A stretch of 64,000 nucleotides of DNA from Pseudomonas ovata (GCF_003131185.1 NZ_QFFU01000001.1:124001-188000); one strand, 5' to 3'; positions 45,223-57,028 are shown, counted from the first letter of the stretch. Notes: a model not told the origin generated them from the sequence alone. Translations and numbers: made by a program.

Positions 45223-47538
45223 ATGGAATGGCCGGGGTTGCATGTGTTTGTCGGCCTGCCGACGACGGGACAAGTGCTGATCGACTGCACCCATAATGTC
45301 TTTCTCATTGCGCTGGCCTATGGCGTGATCTGTGCGGCGTGCTTTGCTACGGTGGACATCGCCGACCGGGCCATTCATGTCGAGGCCCGGCATACCCGGC
45401 AACTCTGGAAATGCCTGGGCGCTTTATGCCTGGCAGGCGGTGTCTGGGCCATGCATTTCATCAGCATGCTGGCGTTCCAGGCCCCGCTGAATATCACCTT
45501 CGACCTGGGCATTACGCTTGCCTCGTTGCTGATCGTCTTGTTTGCCGGTGCGCTGGCGATCCGCAGCCTGTGCCAGGACACCCTGACGATCCCCAGCGCG
45601 ATGTTCAACGCCGTACTGATCGGCCTGGCCATCAGTGCCATGCATTATGTCGGCATGGCGGCCATGCGCTCCGACGCCCGCCAGCATTACGAGCCGACCC
45701 TGTTTGGCCTGTCGATCCTTGTGGCGATCCTGGCCAGCGCAGCGCTGCTGGTGGCTCCCCGGTTGCTGCGCAAGAACCGTGGCCTGTTTCATCAGCTGTT
45801 CCGCTATGGCGCCAGCCTGCTGCTGGGCGCCGGCTTGCTGGCCATGCACCTGGTCGGCATGCATGCCCTGCACCTGGTGCTGCCCGAAGGCAGCGTCCCG
45901 CAACTGCCCAATACCGAGAACAGTCAGCAACTGGGCCTGACCCTGGCCACCATTACCTTGCTGATCATCGCCGGCAGCATCAGCGCCGCGATGGCCGACA
46001 AGAAGCTGCAAGGCAAGGAGCGTGACCTGCAGCGGGTCAACGCCCTGCTCACCCAGCTCGACCAGGCCCGGGTGTCGCTGCAGCAAGTGGCGCATTACGA
46101 CCCGCTGACCAACCTGGTCAACCGTCGCGGCTTCAACCAGCTGTTTGCCGAAAGGCTCGCCGAGCACACCACGACACAAGGCCTGCTGGCCGTCATGTTT
46201 CTGGACATCGACCACTTCAAGCGCATCAATGACAGCCTGGGCCATGATGCCGGCGATGAGCTGCTCAAGGTGATCGCCGAGCGCATCCGCAGCGCCACCC
46301 GCGTGCAGGACGTGGTCGCCCGCTTTGGCGGCGATGAATTCTGCATCCTGATCAGCATCCCGCATTACGAAGAGGCCAGGCACCTGGCCAACCGGGTCAT
46401 GCAAAAAATGAAAGAGCCGATCGCCCTGGCCGGGCGTCGCATGGTGATGACCACCAGTATCGGCATTGCAGTGTTCCCCCGCGACGGCTCGACCACCGAC
46501 GAACTGCTCAAGCATGCCGACCTTGCCCTTTATCAGTCCAAGGGCAACGGCCGCAACCGGGCGAACTTCTTCAACCCCGCACTCAAGACCAAGGCCAGCC
46601 TGGAACTGCACCTGGAAGAAGAACTGCGCAATGCCCTGCGCGAGGAAACCGGCCTGCAGGTGTATTACCAGCCCATCATCGACCTGCGTACCGGGCATGT
46701 GGCCAAGCTCGAAGCGCTGGTGCGCTGGGAACATCCGCAACATGGCCTGCTGACCCCGGATCGCTTCATCGGCATTGCCGAAGCCAACGGCCTGATTGCC
46801 GAACTGGACAACTGGGTGCTGCGCCGGGCCTGCAAGGATCTGGGCGCCTTGCGCCTGGACGGGTTCGAGCAGTTGATCATTGCAGTGAACTGCTCGGCCC
46901 TGAACCTGGCCCGTGAAGAACTGGGCGATGAAGTCGAGAACGCACTGCGCCAGGCCGACGTCGCGCCGGGGCGGCTGGAACTGGAGGTGACCGAAAACGC
47001 CCTGATGGGCAATATCAGCAACACCATCGTGCTGCTCAAACACATCCGCAGCCTGGGCGTGTCATTGTCGATCGACGATTTCGGCACCGGTTACTCGTCG
47101 CTGGCCTACCTCAAGCGCCTGCCGCTGGACACCTTGAAGATTGATCGCTCATTCATTCAGGACATTCCCCGCTCGCCCCAGGACATGGAAATCGTTCATG
47201 CAATCATCGTCATGGCCCATACCCTGCAGCTGAAGGTAGTTACCGAAGGCGTCGAAACACCGGCACAGCTGGAGTTTCTCAGCCAGTACGCCAGCGACTA
47301 TGTGCAGGGCTATCTGTTCAGCAAGCCGCAACCGCTGGAGCGCCTGCTGCCGATGATCACGCAGATGAACCAGCGTGAGGCCGCCAGCCTGTGGCCGGCC
47401 ACCCTGATGCTGCAGGACCGGCTCCTGGAGGACAATGAGCCCAGGTCACTGGACCTGTTCAGCGACCTGCCTGTACCGACAGGCCATCGTGCGTCAGGCA
47501 ATCCGCTACGCACCAAGCGCACACGGTGGTCGGATTGA
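45223..47538 (+). CDS. MHYT-GGDEF-EAL c-di-GMP enzyme, NbdA-like
   Basis: Membrane c-di-GMP enzyme of 771 residues. The N-terminal ~250 residues form the MHYT sensor with seven helices and three motifs (MHFISM, MHYVGM, MHLVGM), thought to bind copper and sense a diatomic gas such as NO or O2. GGDEF follows with an intact active site (RFGGDEF, about residue 369), then EAL with LEALVRW (Glu497). Both domains look capable of catalysis. Location beyond rapA matches P. aeruginosa nbdA (PA3311), a NO-induced dispersal phosphodiesterase that, as I recall, has a degenerate AGDEF. MucR is the alternative orthologue. Start at 45223 is preceded by AGATAGGG. Confidence 0.88.
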   Translation: MEWPGLHVFVGLPTTGQVLIDCTHNVFLIALAYGVICAACFATVDIADRAIHVEARHTRQLWKCLGALCLAGGVWAMHFISMLAFQAPLNITFDLGITLASLLIVLFAGALAIRSLCQDTLTIPSAMFNAVLIGLAISAMHYVGMAAMRSDARQHYEPTLFGLSILVAILASAALLVAPRLLRKNRGLFHQLFRYGASLLLGAGLLAMHLVGMHALHLVLPEGSVPQLPNTENSQQLGLTLATITLLIIAGSISAAMADKKLQGKERDLQRVNALLTQLDQARVSLQQVAHYDPLTNLVNRRGFNQLFAERLAEHTTTQGLLAVMFLDIDHFKRINDSLGHDAGDELLKVIAERIRSATRVQDVVARFGGDEFCILISIPHYEEARHLANRVMQKMKEPIALAGRRMVMTTSIGIAVFPRDGSTTDELLKHADLALYQSKGNGRNRANFFNPALKTKASLELHLEEELRNALREETGLQVYYQPIIDLRTGHVAKLEALVRWEHPQHGLLTPDRFIGIAEANGLIAELDNWVLRRACKDLGALRLDGFEQLIIAVNCSALNLAREELGDEVENALRQADVAPGRLELEVTENALMGNISNTIVLLKHIRSLGVSLSIDDFGTGYSSLAYLKRLPLDTLKIDRSFIQDIPRSPQDMEIVHAIIVMAHTLQLKVVTEGVETPAQLEFLSQYASDYVQGYLFSKPQPLERLLPMITQMNQREAASLWPATLMLQDRLLEDNEPRSLDLFSDLPVPTGHRASGNPLRTKRTRWSD

Positions 47539-47596
47539 AGACAGACTGGCAAGACACCATAACAGCGCATCAATCCGCACCAAAAAGGCGCATTAA

Positions 47597-47902
47597 TCAG
47601 CTGCTTGCTCTTTCCTGGATCAGGATCCAGGGCGAAACCACCACGGCCCACAGCTGCGCATCACGTTCGAAGAAGTCCAGCGCCCTTGTTTCAGACACCT
47701 TGGCCACTTGCCCGGCCTCCATCCAGGTCGCCAGGGTGGCAGCCTTGTCTTCGGCCAGCGCCTCGCCCACCGCGATCAGGTCAAGCGCAGCGTCGACCCA
47801 CAACAGGGCACCCTTTGCAAAGAATGGTTGCAATTGATGCCAGGGAATAATCGCCGTCTCACCGAGGATTTTGGCATAGAGGGTGCTTGGTTCTTGGTTC
47901 AT
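47597..47902 (-). CDS. DUF2288-family protein
   Basis: A 101-residue cytoplasmic protein of the DUF2288 family, recognised from STLYAKILGETA, FFAKGALLWVDAALDL and AKVSETRALDFFERD, and from the expected length. Function is unknown. The ATG at 47902 follows a poor ribosome binding site; longer frames are unlikely because their N-terminus is low-complexity readthrough. It converges with the upstream c-di-GMP gene. Confidence 0.8.
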   Translation of the reverse strand: MNQEPSTLYAKILGETAIIPWHQLQPFFAKGALLWVDAALDLIAVGEALAEDKAATLATWMEAGQVAKVSETRALDFFERDAQLWAVVVSPWILIQERASS

Positions 47903-48212
47903 GGGTTTTACCGAGTGAAAAATCGACGTAATCATAGCGCCGCCTTTTCCGGATAAACACCGGCAACATCCGCATACGCGGGCAATTACGGCTTTTCGAC
48001 GGCACTGAAGGTCAACGCCTGACCGTGTCGACACCGTAGCGAAAGGCTGCACCCACGTGGCACCAGTAACACCGCATCTCACCTGAACGGCTGCCGACAA
48101 CGCGTCGAAAGCCGAACATGACAGCGTAATTATGTAATTTCCTGTCGATCAGGCGACATGCAGCGATTCTTATCCGAACTGCCAGCTTTTCAATCGATCC
48201 AGCGGCACTCTA

Positions 48213-48230
48213 AACTGTGCCGGTACAGTT
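48213..48230. promoter_or_regulatory. 18-bp palindrome in the bra operon promoter region
   Basis: AACTGTGCCGGTACAGTT is an inverted repeat with one mismatched pair, about 90 bases upstream of braC, within 418 bases (47903-48320) that hold no gene. It looks like an operator; the cognate regulator is unknown. Confidence 0.5.
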
Positions 48231-48320
48231 GGCAGGGCGGGAAAGACCGGTCGCACCCCATCCGGTCCTGCAGCCTTGGCCGTCAGGATTATAAAAACTA
48301 CAACGCAAGAGTGGAGCATC

Positions 48321-49448
48321 ATGATCAAGGGTACCAAGAAGCTTTCCAAGCTGTTTGCGGCACTGGTAATGGCAGGCGTTGCAAGCCATTCGTTCGCGGC
48401 CGATACCATCAGGATCGGCATCGCAGGCCCCAAGACCGGCGCTGTAGCCCAATACGGCGACATGCAGTTCAGCGGTGCCAAGATGGCCATCGAGCAGATC
48501 AACGCCAAGGGCGGTGTCGATGGCAAGAAGCTTGAAGCGGTCGAGTACGACGATGCCTGCGATCCCAAGCAAGCGGTCGCCGTGGCCAACAAGATCGTCA
48601 ACGATGGCGTGAAGTTCGTCATCGGCCACCTGTGCTCCAGCTCTGCCCAGCCGGCTTCGGATGTCTACGAAGACGAAGGCATCATCATGGTGACGCCAGC
48701 CGCCACCAGCCCGGAACTCACCGCCCGTGGCTACAAGCTGGTGTTCCGCACCATCGGCCTGGACAGCGCCCAGGGCCCGGCCGCCGGCAACTACATTGCC
48801 AAGCAGGTCAAGCCCAAGGTCGTGGCCGTCATTCACGACAAGCAGCAATACGGTGAAGGCATCGCCACGGCCGTCAAGCAGACCCTGGAAAAAGACGGCA
48901 TCAAGGTCGCCCTGTTCGAAGGCGTCAATGCCGGCGACAAGGACTTCTCCTCGCTGATCGCGAAGATGAAGCAGGCCAACGTCGATTTCGTCTATTACGG
49001 CGGCTACCACCCGGAGCTGGGCCTGATCCTGCGCCAGGCCCAGGAAAAAGGCCTGAAGGCCGGCTTCATGGGTCCTGAAGGCGTGGGTAACGCGTCGATC
49101 TCGCAGATCGCCCAGGATGCCTCCGAAGGCCTGCTGGTCACCCTGCCGGCTTCGTTCGACCAGGACCCGGCCAACAAGGCGCTGGTCGATGCGTTCAAGG
49201 CCAAGAAGGAAGATTCCAGCGGCCCGTTCGTGTTCCCGTCCTACGCGGCTGTGCAGGTCATCGCCGACGCCATCACCCTGGCCAAGAGCGAAGACACCGA
49301 CAAGGTCGCGGCCGCCCTGCGCGCCAACACCTTCAAGACGCCGACCGGCGACCTGGCCTTCGATGACAAGGGCGACCTGAAGGACTTCAAGTTCGTGGTC
49401 TACACCTGGCACAAGGACGGCACCAAGACCGAAGCGCCAGTGAAGTGA
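48321..49448 (+). CDS. braC: Branched-chain amino-acid periplasmic binding protein BraC
   Basis: Periplasmic binding protein of 375 residues that captures Leu, Ile, Val (and often Ala/Thr) for the BraDEFG importer. Signal peptide at 1-27 (MIKGTKKLSKLF, LVMAGVASHSFAA), then the two-lobed Peripla_BP_6 fold starting DTIRIGIAGPKTGAVAQYG. Two cysteines in YDDACDPKQ and GHLCSSS form the usual disulfide. The ATG at 48321 has GTGGAG seven bases upstream. A strong terminator follows, so BraC should be made in excess over the membrane parts. Confidence 0.95.
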   Translation: MIKGTKKLSKLFAALVMAGVASHSFAADTIRIGIAGPKTGAVAQYGDMQFSGAKMAIEQINAKGGVDGKKLEAVEYDDACDPKQAVAVANKIVNDGVKFVIGHLCSSSAQPASDVYEDEGIIMVTPAATSPELTARGYKLVFRTIGLDSAQGPAAGNYIAKQVKPKVVAVIHDKQQYGEGIATAVKQTLEKDGIKVALFEGVNAGDKDFSSLIAKMKQANVDFVYYGGYHPELGLILRQAQEKGLKAGFMGPEGVGNASISQIAQDASEGLLVTLPASFDQDPANKALVDAFKAKKEDSSGPFVFPSYAAVQVIADAITLAKSEDTDKVAAALRANTFKTPTGDLAFDDKGDLKDFKFVVYTWHKDGTKTEAPVK

Positions 49449-49472
49449 TTTCACCCCTTCGATGAATACCAG

Positions 49473-49506
49473 AGCCCACTGCAATCGCAGTGGGCTTTGT
49501 TTTGCG
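49473..49506 (+). terminator. Rho-independent (partial) terminator between braC and braD
   Basis: AGCCCACTGC and GCAGTGGGCT (10 bp, perfect) with an AATC loop, followed by TTGTTTTG. Located 25 bases after the braC stop. It probably lets only part of transcription continue into braDEFG. The rest of 49507-49649 has no gene. Confidence 0.85.
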
Positions 49507-49649
49507 AGGTGCATGGCGTCCACAAGACGCCACACGTACCCGAACAACTCGAAGCCGTGCCCGAGGCTCAGCGGGCTTGTGCCAACGTGGAGCGATACCA
49601 CGCGCGCAAGCACACAACGACTGCCGTGCAGGTTTTCAGGAGCGCTGTA

Positions 49650-51828
<2,179 letters not shown>

Positions 51829-51832
<4 letters not shown>

Positions 51833-52596
51833 GCCGCCCACTATTGCAGGCCTCGGGCCTGTCCATGCGCTTCGGCGGCCTGCTGGCCGTCAACGGCGTG
51901 GCCCTGACCGTCAATGAAAAGCAGGTCGTGTCGATCATCGGCCCCAACGGTGCCGGCAAGACCACGGTGTTCAACTGCCTGACCGGCTTCTACAAGCCGA
52001 CCTCCGGCACTATCCTGCTCGACGGCGAGCCGATCCAGGGCCTGGCCGGGCATCAGATCGCCCGCAAGGGCGTGGTGCGCACCTTCCAGAACGTGCGCCT
52101 GTTCAAGGAAATGACCGCCGTGGAAAACCTGCTGGTTGCCCAGCACCGCCACCTGAACACCAACTTCCTGGCCGGCCTGTTCAAGACCCCGGCGTTTCGC
52201 CGCAGCGAGCGCGAGGCCATGGAATACGCCGAGTACTGGCTGGAAGCGGTCAACCTCAAGGAATTTGCCAACCGTCCGGCCGGCACCCTGGCCTACGGTC
52301 AGCAACGGCGCCTGGAAATTGCCCGTTGCATGATGACCCGCCCACGCATCCTGATGCTCGACGAGCCGGCCGCCGGCCTCAACCCGCGAGAAACCGAAGA
52401 CCTCAAGGCCCTGATCGGCGTGCTGCGCAACGATCACAACGCCACGGTGCTGTTGATCGAGCACGACATGAAGCTGGTCATGAGCATTTCCGACCACATC
52501 TTCGTGATCAACCAGGGCACGCCCCTGGCCAATGGCGTGCCCCAGGAGATCCGTGACAATCCGGACGTCATCAAAGCCTATCTGGGGGAAGCGTAA
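51829..52596 (+). CDS. braF: Branched-chain amino-acid ABC ATPase BraF (LivG)
   Basis: ATP-binding subunit of 255 residues. Walker [10 protein letters not shown], the signature [13 protein letters not shown] (a LivG variant of LSGGQ), Walker [14 protein letters not shown] and switch histidine in [10 protein letters not shown] are intact. Forms a heterodimer with BraG at the membrane. Confidence 0.96.
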
Positions 52597-53298
52597 ATGC
52601 TCCAGTTCGAGAACGTTTCGACCTTCTACGGCAAGATCCAGGCGCTGCACAGCGTCAATGTCGAGGTGCGCAAGGGCGAGATCGTCACCCTGATCGGTGC
52701 CAACGGTGCCGGCAAATCGACGTTGCTGATGACCCTGTGCGGCTCACCGCGGGCCCACAGCGGCAACATCCGCTACCTGGGCGAGGAACTGGTCGGCCAG
52801 GAGTCTTCGGTGATCATGCGCAAGAGCATTGCGGTGGTGCCTGAAGGCCGCCGCGTGTTCGCCCGCCTGACCGTCGAGGAAAACCTGGCCATGGGCGGTT
52901 TCTTCACCGACAAGGGCGACTATCAGGAGCAGATGGACAAGGTGCTGCATTTGTTTCCGCGTCTGAAGGAACGCTTCAGCCAGCGCGGCGGCACCATGTC
53001 CGGCGGCGAGCAGCAAATGCTCGCCATCGGCCGGGCGCTGATGAGCAAGCCCAAGCTGCTGCTGCTCGATGAGCCATCGCTGGGCCTGGCGCCGATCATC
53101 ATCCAGCAGATCTTCGACATCATCGAGCAACTGCGCCGCGATGGCGTGACGGTGTTCCTGGTCGAGCAGAACGCCAACCAGGCCCTGAAGATCGCCGACC
53201 GCGCCTATGTACTGGAAAACGGCCGGGTGGTGATGGAGGGCTCGGGCGAGCAATTGCTGACCGACCCGAAAGTGCGCGAGGCGTATCTGGGCGGTTGA
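52597..53298 (+). CDS. braG: Branched-chain amino-acid ABC ATPase BraG (LivF)
   Basis: Second ATP-binding subunit, 233 residues. Walker A GANGAGKST, signature MSGGEQQMLAIGR, Walker B LLLLDEPSLGLAP and a switch-region VEQN (Asn replacing His, normal for LivF). The start codon directly follows the braF stop. Last gene of the operon; a REP-like hairpin follows. Confidence 0.96.
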   Translation: MLQFENVSTFYGKIQALHSVNVEVRKGEIVTLIGANGAGKSTLLMTLCGSPRAHSGNIRYLGEELVGQESSVIMRKSIAVVPEGRRVFARLTVEENLAMGGFFTDKGDYQEQMDKVLHLFPRLKERFSQRGGTMSGGEQQMLAIGRALMSKPKLLLLDEPSLGLAPIIIQQIFDIIEQLRRDGVTVFLVEQNANQALKIADRAYVLENGRVVMEGSGEQLLTDPKVREAYLGG

Positions 53299-53321
53299 GT
53301 CCTTGCGCCTTGTTCGCTGCG

Positions 53322-53359
53322 AGCCGCTCCTACGACTTGCCTCATCGGTAGGAGCGGCT
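53322..53359. repeat. REP-like inverted repeat after braG
   Basis: AGCCGCTCCTAC (53322-53333) and GTAGGAGCGGCT (53348-53359) are perfect inverse complements around 14 bases, followed by a partial second REP arm (TCAGCCGCGAAG). Core of the common P. putida REP. Likely also ends the bra transcript. Confidence 0.75.
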
Positions 53360-53464
53360 TCAGCCGCGAAGCACATGAATGAACAATGCCTGACATCGCA
53401 CGCTTCCCTCTTGAGATCCATTCCCACCCTGCGTAACGTGGCACCTCCTGTCTGGAGGCTGCCC

Positions 53465-54148
53465 ATGTCCGTTGTTCGCACCGCCCTTGTATGTTCTCTG
53501 TTGCCCCTGTTCGCCGGCTGCCAATGGCTGGGGCTGCAATCGCAGGCGCCTGCCAGGGTGTCCACGGCCAGCATGGTCCGCATGCAGGGCGATCTCACCG
53601 GCGAAGCCGGAAAGCTGCTGTTCGAACCCTGCCATGAGCGGCGCCGCTATGTCGTGCTCGATCGCGGTGCTACCGGCATCCTGCAGGAGGCGGCAAGCCT
53701 GGCGGACAGCCAGAACCGCGTGTTCGCCGACCTGCGCGGCCACTTCACGGCCAGCAAGGCCGCCGGCAGCGACGGCCAGCTTGATCTTCACCAGCTGTAC
53801 CGCGTCGAACGCACCGGAACCGCCTGCGAAGACCCCAACTTCAAGCGCCTGACCCTGCACGCCGAAGGCCTTGATCCAGTCTGGAGCGTCAATGTCAGCG
53901 GCAAGGGCATGATCATCGACGTCGCCGGGCAGCCGCCCGTCGCCCTGCCTTACCTCGAAGAACAACTGCCCGATGGACGCTTCAACCTCAGCAGCGAAGC
54001 CAACGGCCAGCGCGTCGAACTCTGGGTTGCACCGCAGCGTTGCGTCGACAGCCGGAACGGTGCGGTGCGCCACCTGAGCGCCGAGTTGCGCGTGAATGGC
54101 ACGACCGTGCGCGGGTGTGGGTACTACGGCGGCGCACGCAACGATTAG
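53465..54148 (+). CDS. Putative lipoprotein of unknown function (COG3650-like)
   Basis: A 227-residue predicted lipoprotein. The signal peptide ends in the lipobox LFAGC (Cys19), with GGAGG in front of the ATG at 53465. Mature part has three cysteines (EPCHER, TACEDPN, QRCVDS) plus one near the GCGYYGG ending, probably in disulfides. The C-terminal half (NLSSEANGQRVELWVAPQRC onward) resembles a repeat found in COG3650 envelope proteins. No function is known to me. Confidence 0.75.
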   Translation: MSVVRTALVCSLLPLFAGCQWLGLQSQAPARVSTASMVRMQGDLTGEAGKLLFEPCHERRRYVVLDRGATGILQEAASLADSQNRVFADLRGHFTASKAAGSDGQLDLHQLYRVERTGTACEDPNFKRLTLHAEGLDPVWSVNVSGKGMIIDVAGQPPVALPYLEEQLPDGRFNLSSEANGQRVELWVAPQRCVDSRNGAVRHLSAELRVNGTTVRGCGYYGGARND

Positions 54149-54416
54149 GGTCTGTTGCCGTTTCATCACGGCCGCGCCGGCGCCCGTTTTGCCGCGAGGC
54201 AAGGCAGGAGCCGCGAAGTCTGGTCATTCCAGATGAGTGGCGAGTAACGCAGTATCGCGGCAAAACAGGCCCGGCCCTTTACGCTAATCGGCGGCGCTCA
54301 CCGACTTTTCGTACAGAGCCCAAACGCACAACATCTGGTTGGCGATGCCGCTTATAATGCCCGGTTCTTGTAGTGCTGCCGGGCTGGACCTGCGGCCCGG
54401 AAACTGGATCTTTTCA

Positions 54417-56030
54417 ATGTTACGAATCAACGAACTCAAGCTGCCCCTGGATCACCCAGAAGAGGCACTGCGCAACGCCCTGCTGGAGCGCCTTGGCATC
54501 GACGGCAGCGAGCTGCTGGACTTCAGCGTGTTCAAGCGCAGCTATGACGCGCGCAAGAAATCCTCTGAATTGCTGTTCATCTACACCCTGGACTTCAGCG
54601 TGCGCGATGAAGCCGCCCTGCTCGGCAAGCTGGCCCACGACCACCAGATTGTCCCGGCGCCGGACGTCAGCTACACATTCGTCGGCCATGCTCCCGAAGG
54701 GTTCAGCACCCGCCCGCTGGTGATCGGCTTTGGCCCGTGCGGCATCTTTGCCGGCCTGTTGTTGGCGCAGATGGGCTTCAAGCCGATCGTGCTGGAGCGC
54801 GGCAAGGAAGTGCGCCAGCGCACCAAGGACACTTGGGGCCTGTGGCGCAAGAGCGTCCTCAACACCGAATCCAACGTGCAGTTTGGCGAGGGCGGTGCCG
54901 GGACCTTTTCCGATGGCAAGCTCTACAGCCAGATCAAGGACCCGAACTTCCTGGGTCGCAAGGTGCTGCACGAGTTCGTCAAGGCCGGCGCGCCGGACGA
55001 GATCCTTTACGTCAACAAGCCGCACATCGGCACCTTCCGCCTGACCGGCATGGTCGAGAACATGCGCGCCGAGATCATCGCGCTGGGTGGCGAGGTGCGT
55101 TTCGAGCACAAGGTCAGCGACCTGTTGATCGATGACGGCCAGTTGCACGGCGTCGAGCTGGCCAATGGCGAGCGTATCGAGTCGCGCCATGTGGTGCTGG
55201 CCCTGGGTCACAGCGCCCGGGACACCTTCCGCATGATGCACAGCCGTGGCGTGTACATGGAAGCCAAGCCGTTCTCGGTGGGCTTTCGCATCGAACACCC
55301 GCAATCGCTGATCGACCAGGCGCGCCTGGGCAAATACGCCGGCCACCCCAAGCTCGGCGCCGCCGATTACAAGCTGGTGTACCACGCCAGCAACGGTCGC
55401 TCGGTCTACAGCTTCTGCATGTGCCCTGGCGGCACCGTAGTGGCGGCGACCTCGGAACCGGAGCGGGTGGTCACCAACGGCATGAGCCAGTATTCGCGCA
55501 ACGAGCGCAATGCCAACTCGGGGCTGGTGGTGGGCATCGACCCGGAGCGTGACTATCCGGGCGGCCCATTGGCCGGTATCGAACTGCAGGAGCGCCTGGA
55601 GTCGCTGGCCTATACGCTGGGCGGCGGCACCTACGAGGCCCCGGCGCAACTGGTCGGTGACTTCATGGCCGGGCGGCCGTCGACGGCGCTGGGCAGTGTC
55701 GAGCCGTCCTACAAGCCGGGCGTCAAGCTGGTGGACCTGGCCGAGGCGCTGCCGGCCTTTGCCATCGACGCCATTCGCGAAGCCCTGCCGGTGTTCGACC
55801 GGCAGATCAAGGGCTACGCCCTGCACGACGCCGTCCTGACCGGGCTTGAAACCCGGACCTCGGCACCGGTGCGCATTACTCGTGGCGCCGACCTGCAAAG
55901 CCTTAACGTCAAGGGCCTGTACCCGGCCGGTGAAGGCGCAGGCTATGCCGGCGGCATCCTGTCGGCCGGCGTGGACGGGATCCGTATCGCTGAAGCAGTG
56001 GCGCGTGATCTGCTCGGGATCCCCGGTTGA
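54417..56030 (+). CDS. FAD-dependent dehydrogenase (COG2509 type)
   Basis: Flavoprotein of 537 residues. After an N-terminal alpha/beta domain of about 95 residues (LRINELKLPLDHPEEA) comes a Rossmann FAD site, VIGFGPCGIFAGLLLAQMG, the GGAGTFSDGKLYS motif and a C-terminal FAD segment LYPAGEGAGYAGGILSAGVDG. This layout is the COG2509 'uncharacterised FAD-dependent dehydrogenase' group; substrate unknown. The start at 54417 is the first residue of the conserved MLRINEL block. Its final 88 bases overlap the 3' end of the opposing AraC gene. The 268 bases upstream hold no gene. Confidence 0.85.
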   Translation: MLRINELKLPLDHPEEALRNALLERLGIDGSELLDFSVFKRSYDARKKSSELLFIYTLDFSVRDEAALLGKLAHDHQIVPAPDVSYTFVGHAPEGFSTRPLVIGFGPCGIFAGLLLAQMGFKPIVLERGKEVRQRTKDTWGLWRKSVLNTESNVQFGEGGAGTFSDGKLYSQIKDPNFLGRKVLHEFVKAGAPDEILYVNKPHIGTFRLTGMVENMRAEIIALGGEVRFEHKVSDLLIDDGQLHGVELANGERIESRHVVLALGHSARDTFRMMHSRGVYMEAKPFSVGFRIEHPQSLIDQARLGKYAGHPKLGAADYKLVYHASNGRSVYSFCMCPGGTVVAATSEPERVVTNGMSQYSRNERNANSGLVVGIDPERDYPGGPLAGIELQERLESLAYTLGGGTYEAPAQLVGDFMAGRPSTALGSVEPSYKPGVKLVDLAEALPAFAIDAIREALPVFDRQIKGYALHDAVLTGLETRTSAPVRITRGADLQSLNVKGLYPAGEGAGYAGGILSAGVDGIRIAEAVARDLLGIPG

Positions 56031-57028
56031 TCCGCCCCTGATGGCCCAGCCACGCACGCCTCGCGCGCCTGGCTGGGCGTGATCCCGAACCGGGCCTTGA
56101 ACGCCCGGGCAAAATGCGCCTGGCTGGTAAAGCCGTGGCGATAGGCGATCTCGCTGACATCCAGCCCCGCCCCCCGCCGACCGGCCAGCAGCTCACGGGC
56201 CTGAAGCAGGCGCTGCTCCAGAATGAACCGGCTGGGCAGCGTGTCTTCCAGCGCGAACAAGCGCGTCAGGTGCCGCGAGGAAATGCCGATCTGCAGGGCC
56301 ACCCGCTCGCAGCTGAGCGCCGAGTCGCCCAGTTGCGCCTGGATGCACTGCTTGGCCGCCAGCAGGTAAGACGCACTCAGGGCATTGATGCGTCCCGTGC
56401 CCAGTTGCCCGGCAATGATATTGCCCAGCAGTTCGAACACCTGTTCCTTGTAGACCGTGGCCTGTTCACAGTCCGGGCGCCGGAAAAACGCGCCGGTCTG
56501 TTCGCCCAGTGTGCGCAGCAGCAAGCGTTGCACGCTGTTGTCGGCGCTGATCTTCAATGACTTGCCGAACTGCCTCAGGCAGCGTTCGGCAAACTGCACC
56601 TGCGGGATATCGAAAATGAACTGCTCGCAGGGGCCGGAAAAGCCGATCAGGTAGGGTTTGTCGGTGCGGTAGATGATCAGTTCGCCCGGCGCCAGTAACT
56701 GACAATCGCCGTCCTGGTAAAAGAACGACCCACTGCCGGTTACCAGCGCCACGAACACCGACTCCTTGGGCACAGTGCGGATCATCGTGCTGTCGCGTTC
56801 GACGACATGCTGGTTGCCGGCCACGCGGGCCAGGGCCAGTTCATCCAGCTGCAGGTTATCCTGGCGGCCGACGAAGCCGCTCTCGCACCAGCTGTTGCAC
56901 TTGAGCCCCACCAGCGAGGCGGCGTTGTACTGCTCCCAGAAGGCCAGCCGCTGCTCCGGCGCTATGGTCTGGGTGCTGGCGTGACGGATTTCGAGCAGTG
57001 CGTTTGACGTCATTATTGTTTTTTTCAT
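55943..57028 (-). CDS. AraC-family regulator
   Basis: Transcription factor of about 361 residues. N-terminal AraC_binding_2 sensor domain (FWEQYNAASLVGLKC, ELIIYRTDKPYLIGF) and C-terminal double helix-turn-helix (LQIGISSRHLTRLFALE; VSEIAYRHGFTSQAHFARAF). After the second HTH there is an unusual tail of about 35 residues (GADQPGIPSRSR...) encoded where the gene overlaps the end of the FAD dehydrogenase gene. The ATG at 57028 is preferred; a second ATG at 57013 is possible. Divergent from the GMC oxidoreductase gene, with a tandem repeat between, so it most likely activates that gene. Confidence 0.88.
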   Translation of the reverse strand: MKKTIMTSNALLEIRHASTQTIAPEQRLAFWEQYNAASLVGLKCNSWCESGFVGRQDNLQLDELALARVAGNQHVVERDSTMIRTVPKESVFVALVTGSGSFFYQDGDCQLLAPGELIIYRTDKPYLIGFSGPCEQFIFDIPQVQFAERCLRQFGKSLKISADNSVQRLLLRTLGEQTGAFFRRPDCEQATVYKEQVFELLGNIIAGQLGTGRINALSASYLLAAKQCIQAQLGDSALSCERVALQIGISSRHLTRLFALEDTLPSRFILEQRLLQARELLAGRRGAGLDVSEIAYRHGFTSQAHFARAFKARFGITPSQAREACVAGPSGADQPGIPSRSRATASAIRIPSTPADRMPPA

